The notes below the pieces were generated by a model that was not told where the DNA came from, made no database searches, and saw only the letters and a list, made by a program, of their open reading frames with translations. A program made the position numbers and the translations under genes. From positions 6,324,001 through 6,388,000 of the forward strand of contig NZ_CP067101.1 in assembly GCF_016616425.1 (NCBI RefSeq): DNA of 64,000 bases. Direction: 5' to 3'. This stretch comes from Bradyrhizobium diazoefficiens. GTDB taxonomy: Bacteria > Pseudomonadota > Alphaproteobacteria > Rhizobiales > Xanthobacteraceae. Each line of letters begins with the position of its first letter. The stretch's first letter is position 1. Of this stretch, positions 44,062 through 53,241 are shown in pieces.

Positions 44062-47027
44062 CGTCCTATCGTCTCGACAAGGGCGGTCTGATCGATCGCT
44101 CGAAGCCGCTATCTTTCACTTTCGACGGCAAGCGGATGATCGGCGTCGAAGGCGACAGCCTTGCCTCGGCCCTGCTTGCCAACGGCCAGATGCTGATGGG
44201 CCGTTCCTTCAAGTACCACCGACCGCGCGGCGTTCTTTCGTCGGGCGCATCCGAACCCAATGCGCTGATGACCATTGGTCGGGGCGGGCGTACAGAGCCC
44301 AATACCCGCGCCACAATGCAGGAACTTTACGAGGGCCTTGTCGCGCAGAGTCAGAACCGCTGGCCCTCGCTCAACATCGACATTGGTTCGCTCAATACCC
44401 TGCTGTCGCCCTTCCTTTCCGCCGGATTCTACTACAAGACCTTTATGTGGCCGGCAGGCCTTTGGGAAAAGCTCTACGAGCCCTTCATCCGCCGGGCCGC
44501 CGGCCTTGGCAAGGCGATCTACGAGTCCGATCCTGACCGCTACGAAAAGTGCTGGGCTCACTGCGACCTGCTGATCGTCGGCGCCGGCGCGACCGGCCTT
44601 GCCGCAGCACTGACTGCCGGCCGCGCCGGCGCTCGCGTCATCGTTGTCGACGAGAATGCAATGATCGGCGGCGGACTGCTCTCCGAAACCACGACGATTG
44701 ACGGCGTGTCCGCGGTCGAATTCGCGGGCATGGCGGTTGCGGAGCTCGGAAGCCTGCCCAATGTGCAGCTTCTTTCGCGTACAACAGCGTTCGGCTGGTA
44801 TGACGGCAACGTCATCGGCGCCGTCGAGCGGGTTCAGAAGCATGTTTGCGATCCACGCGCCGAGGTGCCGGTCGAGCGGCTTTGGCGCATTGTGGCAAAG
44901 CAGGCTATTCTTGCCACCGGCGCTGAGGAACGCCCACTGGTCTTCGGCGGCAGCGACATTCCTGGGGTGATGATGGCAGGCGCTATGCGCGCCTATCTCA
45001 ACCGCTACGGCGTGGCGCCGGGCAAATCGGTGGCGATCGTCACCACCAACGACAGCGGCTACACCCTGGCCCGCGATCTCGAAAAGGCTGGCGTCCGGCT
45101 TGCAGCGATCATCGACAGCCGCCGCTCGGGCGCGACAGCAGGCCTGTATCGGGGTTCAGCGCGCATCGTAAGCGGCGGCTTCGTACCCGACGCCGAAGGC
45201 GGCAAGACGCTCTCCTCCATCACGATCATTCAGGACGGCCGGAAGGAGAAGCTCGCCGTCGACGCGCTCGCCATGTCCGGCGGCTTCAGCCCGGTCATCC
45301 ATCTCGCTTACCACCGTGGCGGCAGGCCGCAATGGTCGGATACCAGAGCCGCGTTCGTAGCGGCAGAGGATCAAAAAGGGCTTTCTCTGGCCGGTGCAGC
45401 CGCGACCGCAAGCGGTCTCGCCGCCTGCCTGGAGGGGGGAGCCGCAAAGGCTGTGGCGCTGCTGAGCAAGCTGGAGATAAAGGCTGAACGCGCCGCGTTC
45501 GGCACGGTCGAAGGCGACATCGTCGCGGCTGCCACCAAGCCGGTCTGGATCATTCCCGGCGTCAAGGGCAAGGCCTTCGTCGACTTCCAGAACGACGTCC
45601 ATCACAAGGATATCGGCCTTGCGGTTCGCGAAGGCTATGGCCACGTCGAGCTTGCCAAGCGCTATACCACCAACGGGATGGCGACGGACCAGGGCAAGCT
45701 TTCCAATGTCAATGCCATTGGCCTTCTGGCCGAGGCGCGCGGCGTATCTCCCGGCGACGTTGGCATCACCACCTTCCGACCGTTCTATAGTCCGGTCTCC
45801 TTCGGGGCGCTCGCCGGCACCGCGCACGGCAAGCATTTCCAGCCGGTACGCAAGTCCCCGCTGCACGACTGGGCGGCGAAGAATGGCGCGACTATCGTGG
45901 AGACGGGTCTGTGGTACCGCTCCGCCTGGTTCCCGCTTTCCGGCGAAAAGACCCGGCGCGAAAGCGTCGACCGTGAAGTGAAGAACGTGCGCATCAATGC
46001 CGGCCTTTGCGACGTCTCGATGCTCGGCAAGATCGAGATCACCGGCAAGGATGCTGCGGAATTCCTCGATCGCGTTTATTGCAACGCTTTCAAAACACTA
46101 CCCGTCGGCAAGGCGCGTTACGGCCTGATGCTGCGCGAGGACGGCTTCATTTATGACGACGGCACCACTAGCCGCCTCGAAGACGACCGCTTCTTCATGA
46201 CGACCACGACCGCCTATGCGGCGGGCGTCATGAATCATTTGGAATTCTGCGCACAAGCGTTGTGGCCGGGGCTTGACGTGCGGCTTGCTTCCGTGACCGA
46301 CCAGTGGGCGCAGATGGCGATCGCTGGGCCGAAGTCGCGCCTTATCCTACAGAAAATCATCGATGAGGATATTTCCAACGAGGCGTTCGCTTTCCTTGCC
46401 GCGAAGGAAGTCTCGCTGTTCGGTGGCCGGCTTTCGGGCCGACTCTTCCGCATTTCCTTCTCTGGCGAACTGGCCTACGAACTGGCGGTTCCCGCTGGCT
46501 ACGGTGAAACCGTAGCCGATGCGCTGATGGACGTCGGCAAAGAGCACGGAATCTGCGCCTATGGCGTCGAGACGCTGTCGGTGCTGCGCATCGAGAAGGG
46601 CCACGTCACACATAACGAGATCAACGGCACGGTCGTGCCGGCCGATCTGGGCTTCGGCAAGATGGTTTCGTCCACAAAGGCGGACTTCATCGGCAAGCGG
46701 ATGCTCGAACGCGAGGGTCTCAGCGACCCAACGCGGCATCAACTCGTCGGCGTCGTGCCGCTTGATCCCAAGACATCCTTCCGCAGCGGTTCGCACATTC
46801 TCGAAAAGGGTGCAGCGGCAACGCTCAAGAACGACCAGGGCCATGTAAGTTCAAGCTGTTACTCGCCGCATGTCGGATCCACCATCGGCCTGGCGCTCGT
46901 CAAGCGCGGCTCGTCGCGCCACGGCGAGGACGTGCATGTCTGGGACGGCCTTCGCAACGAATACACAGCGGGCCGCCTCTGCCATCCTATGTTCGTCGAT
47001 CCCACCAACGAAAAGCAGAAAGTCTGA
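44058..47027 (+). CDS. soxA: Sarcosine oxidase subunit alpha
   Basis: 989 residues, the normal size. N-terminal 2Fe-2S-like fold domain (LSFTFDGKRMIGVEGDSLAS), a Rossmann domain (LLIVGAGATGLAAALTAGRA at about residue 170) that binds NAD, and a C-terminal GcvT/aminomethyltransferase domain (GLCDVSMLGKIEITGKDAAE, YGVETLSVLRIEKGHVTHNE) that passes the methylene to THF. Third gene of the operon and the largest. Confidence 0.96.
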   Translation: MTSYRLDKGGLIDRSKPLSFTFDGKRMIGVEGDSLASALLANGQMLMGRSFKYHRPRGVLSSGASEPNALMTIGRGGRTEPNTRATMQELYEGLVAQSQNRWPSLNIDIGSLNTLLSPFLSAGFYYKTFMWPAGLWEKLYEPFIRRAAGLGKAIYESDPDRYEKCWAHCDLLIVGAGATGLAAALTAGRAGARVIVVDENAMIGGGLLSETTTIDGVSAVEFAGMAVAELGSLPNVQLLSRTTAFGWYDGNVIGAVERVQKHVCDPRAEVPVERLWRIVAKQAILATGAEERPLVFGGSDIPGVMMAGAMRAYLNRYGVAPGKSVAIVTTNDSGYTLARDLEKAGVRLAAIIDSRRSGATAGLYRGSARIVSGGFVPDAEGGKTLSSITIIQDGRKEKLAVDALAMSGGFSPVIHLAYHRGGRPQWSDTRAAFVAAEDQKGLSLAGAAATASGLAACLEGGAAKAVALLSKLEIKAERAAFGTVEGDIVAAATKPVWIIPGVKGKAFVDFQNDVHHKDIGLAVREGYGHVELAKRYTTNGMATDQGKLSNVNAIGLLAEARGVSPGDVGITTFRPFYSPVSFGALAGTAHGKHFQPVRKSPLHDWAAKNGATIVETGLWYRSAWFPLSGEKTRRESVDREVKNVRINAGLCDVSMLGKIEITGKDAAEFLDRVYCNAFKTLPVGKARYGLMLREDGFIYDDGTTSRLEDDRFFMTTTTAYAAGVMNHLEFCAQALWPGLDVRLASVTDQWAQMAIAGPKSRLILQKIIDEDISNEAFAFLAAKEVSLFGGRLSGRLFRISFSGELAYELAVPAGYGETVADALMDVGKEHGICAYGVETLSVLRIEKGHVTHNEINGTVVPADLGFGKMVSSTKADFIGKRMLEREGLSDPTRHQLVGVVPLDPKTSFRSGSHILEKGAAATLKNDQGHVSSSCYSPHVGSTIGLALVKRGSSRHGEDVHVWDGLRNEYTAGRLCHPMFVDPTNEKQKV

Positions 47028-47034
47028 GGTCCCG

Positions 47035-47568
47035 ATGTCCGCATTCGCGATCGAGCACCGCGCAGCGCTCAGCGGTAAGATCCCTCTGATCTCGACCAGC
47101 GTGACGCTCCAGGCACTTCCCGAAGGCCACGTGCTGCATGTGCTTTCTGCAAACGCAGGCGACGATCTTTCCGGAAAGATCCGCGCCGCGTTCGGAGCCG
47201 AGACGTTGGCCGTACGCTTCGTTTCGCCCGGCCAGTGGTTCGTCGTCGGGGATGAGCCTATCTCGGCGGCGGCACATGCAAAAATCGTGCAGAAGCTGAA
47301 GCCGCATGCCGACGTCATTGACCAAAGCCAGGGCCGAGTCCGTATAGCCATCGCGGGAGCAAAGGCGGCGTCCGTGCTGGCCAAGGGCACTGCGGTGGAT
47401 CTTGCGTTAAACGCCTTCCCCGTAGGCCACGCGACAACGACACTGATCGGCCACATCGCCACCCACATCACCCGCATCTCAGAAGACAGGTTCGAGCTGA
47501 TGGTGTTGCGAGGTTTTGCGGAGAGTCTGTGGGACGAGCTGGCCGAGCTGAGCGCGGAATATAGCTAA
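47035..47568 (+). CDS. soxG: Sarcosine oxidase subunit gamma
   Basis: 177 residues from ATG 47035, 7 nt after soxA. MSAFAIEHRAALSGKIPLIS at the N-terminus, GQWFVVGDEP, and DLALNAFPVGHATTTLIGHI match the gamma subunit. It folds like a GcvT-related module and stabilises the complex. Confidence 0.93.
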   Translation: MSAFAIEHRAALSGKIPLISTSVTLQALPEGHVLHVLSANAGDDLSGKIRAAFGAETLAVRFVSPGQWFVVGDEPISAAAHAKIVQKLKPHADVIDQSQGRVRIAIAGAKAASVLAKGTAVDLALNAFPVGHATTTLIGHIATHITRISEDRFELMVLRGFAESLWDELAELSAEYS

Positions 47569-47641
47569 TTTCAACAGGCACCTAAGCGCAAGCATTGCGC
47601 CGCTTTCGCGGTCGCCTTGCCGTAGAATAACAGGAGCGGCT

Positions 47642-48529
47642 ATGACGAATAAGCTTGTCTTGACTGTTAAATGCAAGTCGGTGCTGGGAATCGTAGCCGC
47701 GATTTCGACCTATCTGGCGGAAAATGGCTGCAACATCGTCGACAGTTCGCAGTTCGAAGATCGCGACACCGACATGTTCTTCATGCGGATCAGCTTCATT
47801 TCCGAACGAGGCGTTGAGCGTGCAGCTCTTACCGAAGGCTTTAGGCCCGTTGCCAATACATTTGGTATGGACTGGGAGATCTTAGATACTTCAAAGCGCA
47901 TGAAGGTGCTCTTGATGGTATCCCGCTTCGGCCATTGTCTGAACGACCTGCTCTACCGTTGGAAGGTTGGCGCCCTGCCAATCGACATTGTCGGCGTGGT
48001 CTCAAACCATTTCGACTACCAGAAGCTCGTCGTCAACAACGACATTCCCTTCCACTACATCAAGGTAACGAAGGAGAACAAGCCGCAGGCGGAAGCGCAG
48101 CTGGTGGAGATCGTCGAGAGCAGCGGCACTGAGCTAGTCGTGCTCGCCCGCTATATGCAGATTTTGTCTGATCAGCTTTGCACTAAGATGTCGGGCAAGA
48201 TCATCAACATCCACCATTCTTTCCTACCGAGCTTCAAGGGCGCGAACCCGTACAAGCAGGCCTATGAGCGTGGCGTGAAGCTGATCGGCGCGACGGCCCA
48301 CTATGTTACGGCAGATCTCGACGAAGGTCCGATTATCGAGCAGAATACGGCGCGCATTACGCACGCTCAGAGCGCCGAGGACTACGTCTCAATCGGTCGC
48401 GACGTGGAAAGCCAGGTGCTGGCCCGCGCCATCCATGCGCATATCCATCACCGCACCTTGATCAATGGCAACCGGACCATCGTCTTCCCGGCGAGCCCTG
48501 GCAGCTATGCCTCTGAAAGGATGGGCTGA
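47642..48529 (+). CDS. purU: Formyltetrahydrofolate deformylase
   Basis: 295 residues. N-terminal ACT domain (LVLTVKCKSVLGIVAAISTY) and C-terminal formyltransferase-fold domain with KIINIHHSFLPSFKGANPYK (catalytic His) and GATAHYVTADLDEGPIIEQN. PurU hydrolyses 10-formyl-THF to THF and formate, so it recycles folate loaded by sarcosine oxidase. Placed after soxG with a 73-bp gap, as in other rhizobial sarcosine operons. Confidence 0.95.
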   Translation: MTNKLVLTVKCKSVLGIVAAISTYLAENGCNIVDSSQFEDRDTDMFFMRISFISERGVERAALTEGFRPVANTFGMDWEILDTSKRMKVLLMVSRFGHCLNDLLYRWKVGALPIDIVGVVSNHFDYQKLVVNNDIPFHYIKVTKENKPQAEAQLVEIVESSGTELVVLARYMQILSDQLCTKMSGKIINIHHSFLPSFKGANPYKQAYERGVKLIGATAHYVTADLDEGPIIEQNTARITHAQSAEDYVSIGRDVESQVLARAIHAHIHHRTLINGNRTIVFPASPGSYASERMG

Positions 48530-48531
48530 GA

Positions 48532-49415
48532 TGGCGCAGGTTATCGACGGCAAGCAGGTTGCCGCCTCTGTGATTGGCCGCTGCGGGGCTTGAGGCGCAA
48601 AACGGCGTCAAGACCGTCTTGCCGTCATCATCATCGGCGACGATCCGGCAAGCCACACCTATCTCGGCGCGAAAAGCCGCATGGCCAAGGAGTGCGGGTT
48701 CAATTCGGTTCAACAGACTTTGCCGGCACAAACCACGCACGAAGAGCTTGCGGCGCTCGTGAAGAGCCTGAATACCGATGAGACCGTCCATGGCATACTT
48801 GTGCAACTGCCCTTGCCGAAACATCTGGACAGCGAACCGATCATCCAGTCGATCTTGCCGGAAAAAGATGTCGACGGGCTGAACGTCTTCAATTCCGGCA
48901 AGCTTGCGACGGGAGATCTTGAAACCGGGCTCGTGTCGTGCACGCCGGCCGGCGCCATGCATTTTGGTCCGCCGCATACATGGCGAGGACCTCTCGGGTC
49001 TCAACGCAGTGCTCATCGGCCGGTCGAACCTCTTCGGCAAGCCGATGGCGCAGTTACTGCTTCATGCCAACGCCACCGTTACCGTGGCGCATTCGCGGAC
49101 AAAAAACCTGCCGGATGTCTGCCGCGCCGCCGATATTCTGTCGCTGCGGTCGGCCGTCCGGAGATGGTCAAGGCCGACCGGGTGAAACGGGGCGCGACCG
49201 TCATCGACGTCGGTATCAATCGGATTGACGCGCCCGAACGGGGCGAACGCAAGACCCCCCTAGTGGGAGACGTGGCCTTCGCGGAGCTTTCCGAGGTCTC
49301 GGGAAATATCACGCCGGTTCCCGGAGGTGTCGGTCCAATGATCATCGCCATGTTGATGGCAAATACTGTGATCGCTGCGCATAAGACGTTGGGGCGAATG
49401 TTGAAGATATTCTAA
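48532..49415 (+). pseudogene. folD: FolD (methylene-THF dehydrogenase/cyclohydrolase), broken
   Basis: Begins 2 nt after purU with MAQVIDGKQVAASVIGRCGA and a stop. A later frame gives [60 protein letters not shown]. Around 48957 the frame shifts ([40 protein letters not shown]) and returns near 49135 ([40 protein letters not shown]). At least three lesions including a 5' deletion. A chromosomal FolD must supply this step. Confidence 0.9.
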
Positions 49416-50016
49416 GCTGATGATCGATGGAACGACGCCCGGTACGACCGCCAAGTCTCTAAAGCGAGCAGGGAACCATCGAATTGTGTGTTCGGCGCGC
49501 CTCCGCTATGGGCGCCGATCGCTGCACCGGCGTGGTCCAAATCCACGCAGACTTGCTTGCCAAAGGCGCCTATCGAAAGTTCAGTGGCAGGTCACCGCCA
49601 CTTCGAGCAGTTTATGCAGGATGTCATAGTTGGCATGCCGCAACTACAACGCGACGCATATAGTCAATTCTTCGATCATGCGGTAAATGGCTACAAGCCA
49701 ATCGAATGATGACGAGGGGAGAACACATCGATACTGATGCTCTGCACACGCCTGCGGTTCATAAGCCTCGGCCCGTTCCCGTCCTTACCATAGGCCAATA
49801 TGGAAGGTGCGAGTTCCCGGTTCGCCTGCATGAAGGAAGCGCTGCGCTAGCTTGCACGCGCGCGAGCGACAAACCGAGCGTTGAATTCCGTCGAGTCACT
49901 CTAAACGATCCATCGAATGAGAAGACTGAGAGCATTGTGATGCCCGTCCGCCGAGGAAGGTCGCATCTCGCCGATACTTGCAACAACAATAAGAAAAAGA
50001 CGGGGATAAATTTACA
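49416..50016. other. Gap with unassigned debris
   Basis: About 600 bp between folD and the traR scrap. A plus-strand stretch (HRHFEQFMQDVIVGMPQLQR, YSQFFDHAVNGYKPIE) looks like the end of a protein I cannot name. Confidence 0.4.
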
Positions 50017-50199
50017 TTGGATGCGCAATTGCAGGGATTGATCGACGCTGTCGATCTGGCAAACGACGAGCGCTCCATTCGCAACGCGCTCAAGAAGTTT
50101 ACTGTCTCGTCTGGCTTCGAGCGTTACGCCTACATTCATGTTCACGCGGATGATGCGGTTGCTTTCAGCGATTATCCTTCGGAAGGGCTGAACCTCTAA
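50017..50199 (+). pseudogene. traR: TraR/LuxR-type quorum-sensing regulator, N-terminal fragment
   Basis: MDAQLQGLIDAVDLANDERS, IRNALKKFTVSSGFERYAYI, HVHADDAVAFSDYPSEG: the start of the autoinducer-binding domain of TraR-type LuxR regulators that activate ICE transfer in mesorhizobia. The match ends at residue 58, where a minus-strand AbiEii fragment begins. No DNA-binding domain remains. Confidence 0.75.
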
Positions 50200-50645
50200 T
50201 TTAGCATCATCAATACCGATATCGATGACGATGCGCAAACGCGCCCCCTCGATCGTCGCGTAGCCGTTGAGGCGCAGCCCGCCATAGCCTGACTCATCGC
50301 GGACCCTATCGGCTTCAAGGCTGCCGGTATCGAACGTCACGCCATCGACAGCTTGAGTTTCACAATGTTCTTTGGAGAGCCAAGCGTCAGCTGTGGGCCA
50401 CTCTTGCCGAAGCCGAGCAGGTCAAGATCGCGCGTTGGCCGATGCCGATCATGGAGCCAGTAGCGCAGCAACATCGCACCTTTGAGCGCAAACTGCTCCT
50501 TGTACTTGCTGATGCTGAGCCGGTAGAGCAACCTTTCAAGCGCGTATTGGGTAAGCAGAAGCTCGTACGGCTCGTTTCGTTCTTTCGAAACGTTGAGGAG
50601 GCGGCCTCGGACGGAAGCACCGACGTTCCTCAACGGCTTACGCAT
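50190..50645 (-). pseudogene. AbiEii nucleotidyltransferase toxin with internal deletion
   Basis: From ATG 50645: RLLNVSKERNEPYELLLTQY, ALERLLYRLSISKYKEQFAL, KGAMLLRYWLHDRHRPTRDL, DLLGFGKSGPQ. The D-L-D catalytic pair is present. The middle is missing and the frame changes; TFDTGSLEADRVRDESGYGG and LRLNGYATIEGARLRIVIDI then follow in another frame before the traR junction. Non-functional in all likelihood. Confidence 0.78.
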
Positions 50646-51177
50646 CGATTGTTAGTGTCTCAAAACGCGGTTGAACGATTTTTTGCCATATGCCGGCATC
50701 GACGGCGTACTCTGCGATTTCGGAAGGTGTCGCCTTGTGCAGTCGAAGAGCGTCTTTCATCGCTTGCGTGGCATGCGCGATGCCTGCGGGCGCGTTATGG
50801 AATGCCTTTGGGCGCTGGCCACCCTTGAATAGATCGATGATGGTTTTTGCCGGTGTGTAGATCGGCACTGGGACACCTTCGATGGTGTGATGCTCAACGC
50901 CCTTGTCGAACTCCTTGGGACCGAAGCGCACGATTTCAATACGGGGACTTGTAATCTTGGACCGCCAATCGCGCGGGCCGATCGCCATCCACACAGAGCG
51001 CGGGATATGGTCTGTCAGTTCATGAAAGGCGAGTGCAGAGTCATAACAAACGACGCTCCATCCGGGAAATGGTTGCCGCCGTGATATTTTGTTGAGGAAT
51101 TCGGACAGGCGCATCATGCCCCGCGCCCGGAGAAGCGAAGTTGCTCTATCCTCCTGGCGTTGCGGTTCCATGCTCAT
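50638..51177 (-). CDS. AbiEi-family antitoxin, altered in its N-terminal domain
   Basis: 179 residues if started at ATG 51177. C-terminal two thirds are typical: SALAFHELTDHIPRSVWMAI, HHTIEGVPVPIYTPAKTIID, LFKGGQRPKAFHNAPAGIAH, EIAEYAVDAGIWQKIVQPRF. In the N-terminal winged-helix the expected ITAATISRMERR is found in another frame (around 51060-51090), so indels have replaced part of it while the ORF stayed open. Overlaps the AbiEii start by 8 nt. May no longer bind DNA. Confidence 0.72.
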   Translation of the reverse strand: MSMEPQRQEDRATSLLRARGMMRLSEFLNKISRRQPFPGWSVVCYDSALAFHELTDHIPRSVWMAIGPRDWRSKITSPRIEIVRFGPKEFDKGVEHHTIEGVPVPIYTPAKTIIDLFKGGQRPKAFHNAPAGIAHATQAMKDALRLHKATPSEIAEYAVDAGIWQKIVQPRFETLTIDA

Positions 51178-51327
51178 GAATCCTATATGATAGAAAACCT
51201 TGTAAATATCAGGATACTGCGCAAGGTGATCTATCGTGCAGGAGATTGAAGAACCGAACAATTTAAAGGTCCTTAGAACTGGAAGTGCTCCAACTGCCCC
51301 GGTAAGTTATGGGGCTTCGGGAAGGCC

Positions 51328-51546
51328 ATGCCGCATGCCTCATGCTGGTCGTCTAGATCTCCTCGTACAGATATGCGGGCGAAGGAAGACCGGTTCAAGG
51401 AAGTCAAACGCATACACGCAACAGCTAAGCGGCGGGCCATCAACGTCGTCGATGGACTGGCGCGCAGTTTAGGAGTCGAGGCGGCGGACCTTTTGATCCG
51501 GTCGTCTGGCACAGATGCCAACAATAGACGCGGGCAGACTGAATAA
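51328..51546 (+). pseudogene. XRE regulator remnant, copy 3
   Basis: Same scrap as 12048-12275: KRIHATAKRRAINVVDGLAR, SLGVEAADLLIRSSG, with unrelated codons upstream. Followed by terminator and convergent DUF736. Confidence 0.62.
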
Positions 51547-51615
51547 CCGGTGGGGAGCGGAGCGGCTCGACCCGGCCGCAATGCGTCCGAACTGGCAGTT
51601 ACTTCGAATTGAGAA

Positions 51616-51647
51616 GCCCCGCCCGAGCAGCTCGGGCGGGGCTTTTT
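51616..51647. terminator. Intrinsic terminator between XRE remnant and DUF736 copy 3
   Basis: GCCCCGCCCGAG (51616-51627) pairs perfectly with CTCGGGCGGGGC (51631-51642), loop CAG, then TTTTT. Identical to the one at 7005. Confidence 0.85.
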
Positions 51648-51653
51648 GGCGCC

Positions 51654-51974
51654 TCAGTCGCCGTTCTTACGCGGCCGCGACCAGATCAGGCTGAAGCCGT
51701 CGCCGTCCTCGTCGCCGAACAGGTTGGCGTAGATCGGTGCGTTGAACGAGGGGTCGTCGAGCTTGAGCGAGAGATAGTCGCGGCCCTCCTCGGAGCGCTT
51801 CGACCAGGCGGCCCCGATTTCGGCCCGGCCGACGAAGACGCGGTGGCTCGGGGCGTTCTCGTTGGTGCGGTTGGCCTCGGGCACGATGCGGACGCCCTTG
51901 GTCTGGAGGCTGAGGGTGACGATCTCGCCCTGGAAGTCGCTGCCGACCTTCTTGAAAGAACCGATGGTAGCCAT
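51654..51974 (-). CDS. DUF736 family protein, copy 3
   Basis: 106 residues from ATG 51974 with AAGGAGAAG upstream. Identical to copy 1 except DEDGD for DEEGD. Leader hairpin intact (52084-52157). This copy is contiguous with the right ICE backbone and, judged by context, could be the original or the product of recombination with copy 1. Confidence 0.92.
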   Translation of the reverse strand: MATIGSFKKVGSDFQGEIVTLSLQTKGVRIVPEANRTNENAPSHRVFVGRAEIGAAWSKRSEEGRDYLSLKLDDPSFNAPIYANLFGDEDGDGFSLIWSRPRKNGD

Positions 51975-52083
51975 GTTACTTCTCCTTTGCTGTTTCGAGC
52001 CGCGACCACCGCGCCTCGATGGCGATCTACAGGCCGAAGACGATCGACGACGCACCCGCCCGCGGGCCGCAGCGCAGCGGAGG

Positions 52084-52157
52084 ACGCCAGCGGGGCGACT
52101 TTCTTGCCGCGCGAGGAATGGGCGTAGCCCAGGGGAAGAAAGTCGCCCCGCTGGCGT
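52084..52157 (-). promoter_or_regulatory. Long nested hairpin in the DUF736 copy 3 leader
   Basis: Same perfect 22-nt arms and inner GGGC-GTA-GCCC hairpin as 7472-7545. Confidence 0.65.
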
Positions 52158-52396
52158 TGCGTTCAGGCGATCGAGGCGCAGCCGCTCTTCGGCCAGATCG
52201 AGCCATCAAGAGGCCCGGTGGTCCGTGCGCTGAACAGCATCTCCGGAAGAAGGTGTGGCGCCGCTCGGCTGGGCTGCACAAGAGGTCGCTGCGTTCAGGC
52301 GGAGAGAAGGAAGCAAAAGCGAAGAAAGGGCGATCGCGTTTGCCGTGAGCCAGCCGCGATGAGATGCCCCTGGCTGGCTGCCTTCCGCCGGGAGGT

Positions 52397-52445
52397 CAGG
52401 TGCCAAGTGCCAGGTGCCAGGTGCCAAGCGCCAAGCGCCAAGCGC
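52397..52445. repeat. Seven tandem heptamers (CARGYGC)
   Basis: CAGGTGC, CAAGTGC, CAGGTGC, CAGGTGC, CAAGCGC, CAAGCGC, CAAGCGC run without interruption from 52397 to 52445. Heptamers shift frame each unit, so length changes would alter any reading frame across them. Confidence 0.85.
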
Positions 52446-52532
52446 TCCGACAACGCCGCGGCTATCTTTCGCTCAAGCTCGTCGGCCCACCAACGCTTGG
52501 ACCGCACGTGCTCAGCGGTCGAGACCCAACGC

Positions 52533-53009
52533 TCATCCTTGTCGCGTCGCGGCCGAGAGGGGCGACTGATGTTCCTCCAACAAAGCCTCGCCCGATCGCG
52601 GAGATCCGGCAAAGCTGGTGATCCGTCTCCAAGCCATGCCGGCGATGGCAAAGGCGCCGGTCCAGCTGAAGATATCCTGCCAAAGTGAGGATGGCATCGC
52701 GATTTGCGCTACGCCATGGGCGAGGTGATAGCCCGCGACAGCCGCGGGGGCGGTGAAAGCTGCGGCAATCACCGCGCGCATGAAGGTGGATCGCGCCCAG
52801 ATTAAGGCAGTTTGACCGATGAGAACGGTCACGGCACCGGCAAGAATTGCGACCAGAGCGGCGGAGGCAATGCTTGCGCCAGCGTGAACAGCCGCCAATC
52901 CTGCGGAAAGCGCAACGAAACAGGGCAGCGCGTAGACGGCAAGAGTGAGACCCAGCCAGCAGAACAGGCCGATGCCAAGCATATTGAGGACGAGTGCGAT
53001 GATAAGCAT
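52533..53009 (-). CDS. Small ICE membrane protein of unknown function
   Basis: 158 residues from ATG 53009. Four hydrophobic segments: MLIIALVLNMLGIGLFCWLG, LAVYALPCFVALSAGLAAVH, ALVAILAGAVTVLIGQTALI, AVIAAAFTAPAAVAGYHLAH, then an amphipathic FSWTGAFAIAGMAWRRI. A polar C-terminus ends PLSAATRQG. Similar proteins recur beside DUF2493/DUF736 genes in rhizobial ICEs. No enzymatic motif; perhaps linked to transfer or exclusion. Confidence 0.72.
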   Translation of the reverse strand: MLIIALVLNMLGIGLFCWLGLTLAVYALPCFVALSAGLAAVHAGASIASAALVAILAGAVTVLIGQTALIWARSTFMRAVIAAAFTAPAAVAGYHLAHGVAQIAMPSSLWQDIFSWTGAFAIAGMAWRRITSFAGSPRSGEALLEEHQSPLSAATRQG

Positions 53010-53241
53010 AGTGATGGCTCCGCGACAAAAGACATGACGCTCGCGCCTTCCACCACCACCACGGCGCGATGAGAATCATAGCGCAGAATGCGCCGATGGG
53101 CGAGTGTGTGGCCTCGTTCGTCGAATCGGACAGAACCGACGCGTTCTGCTCGAGCGCTATATCGGTCGCATCAGAGAATTTGCACTGATCTGCGCTGTCG
53201 AACTTGGCCCTCGATGAAGAAGTGCCGATAGGCGACGGCGC

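Larger units (their letters stand above)
51617..52348. repeat. Direct repeat copy B (terminator-DUF736-leader), pairs with 7005-7736
   Basis: Nearly identical to 7005-7736 in the same orientation, offset 44,612 bp without visible indels. Confidence 0.85.
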
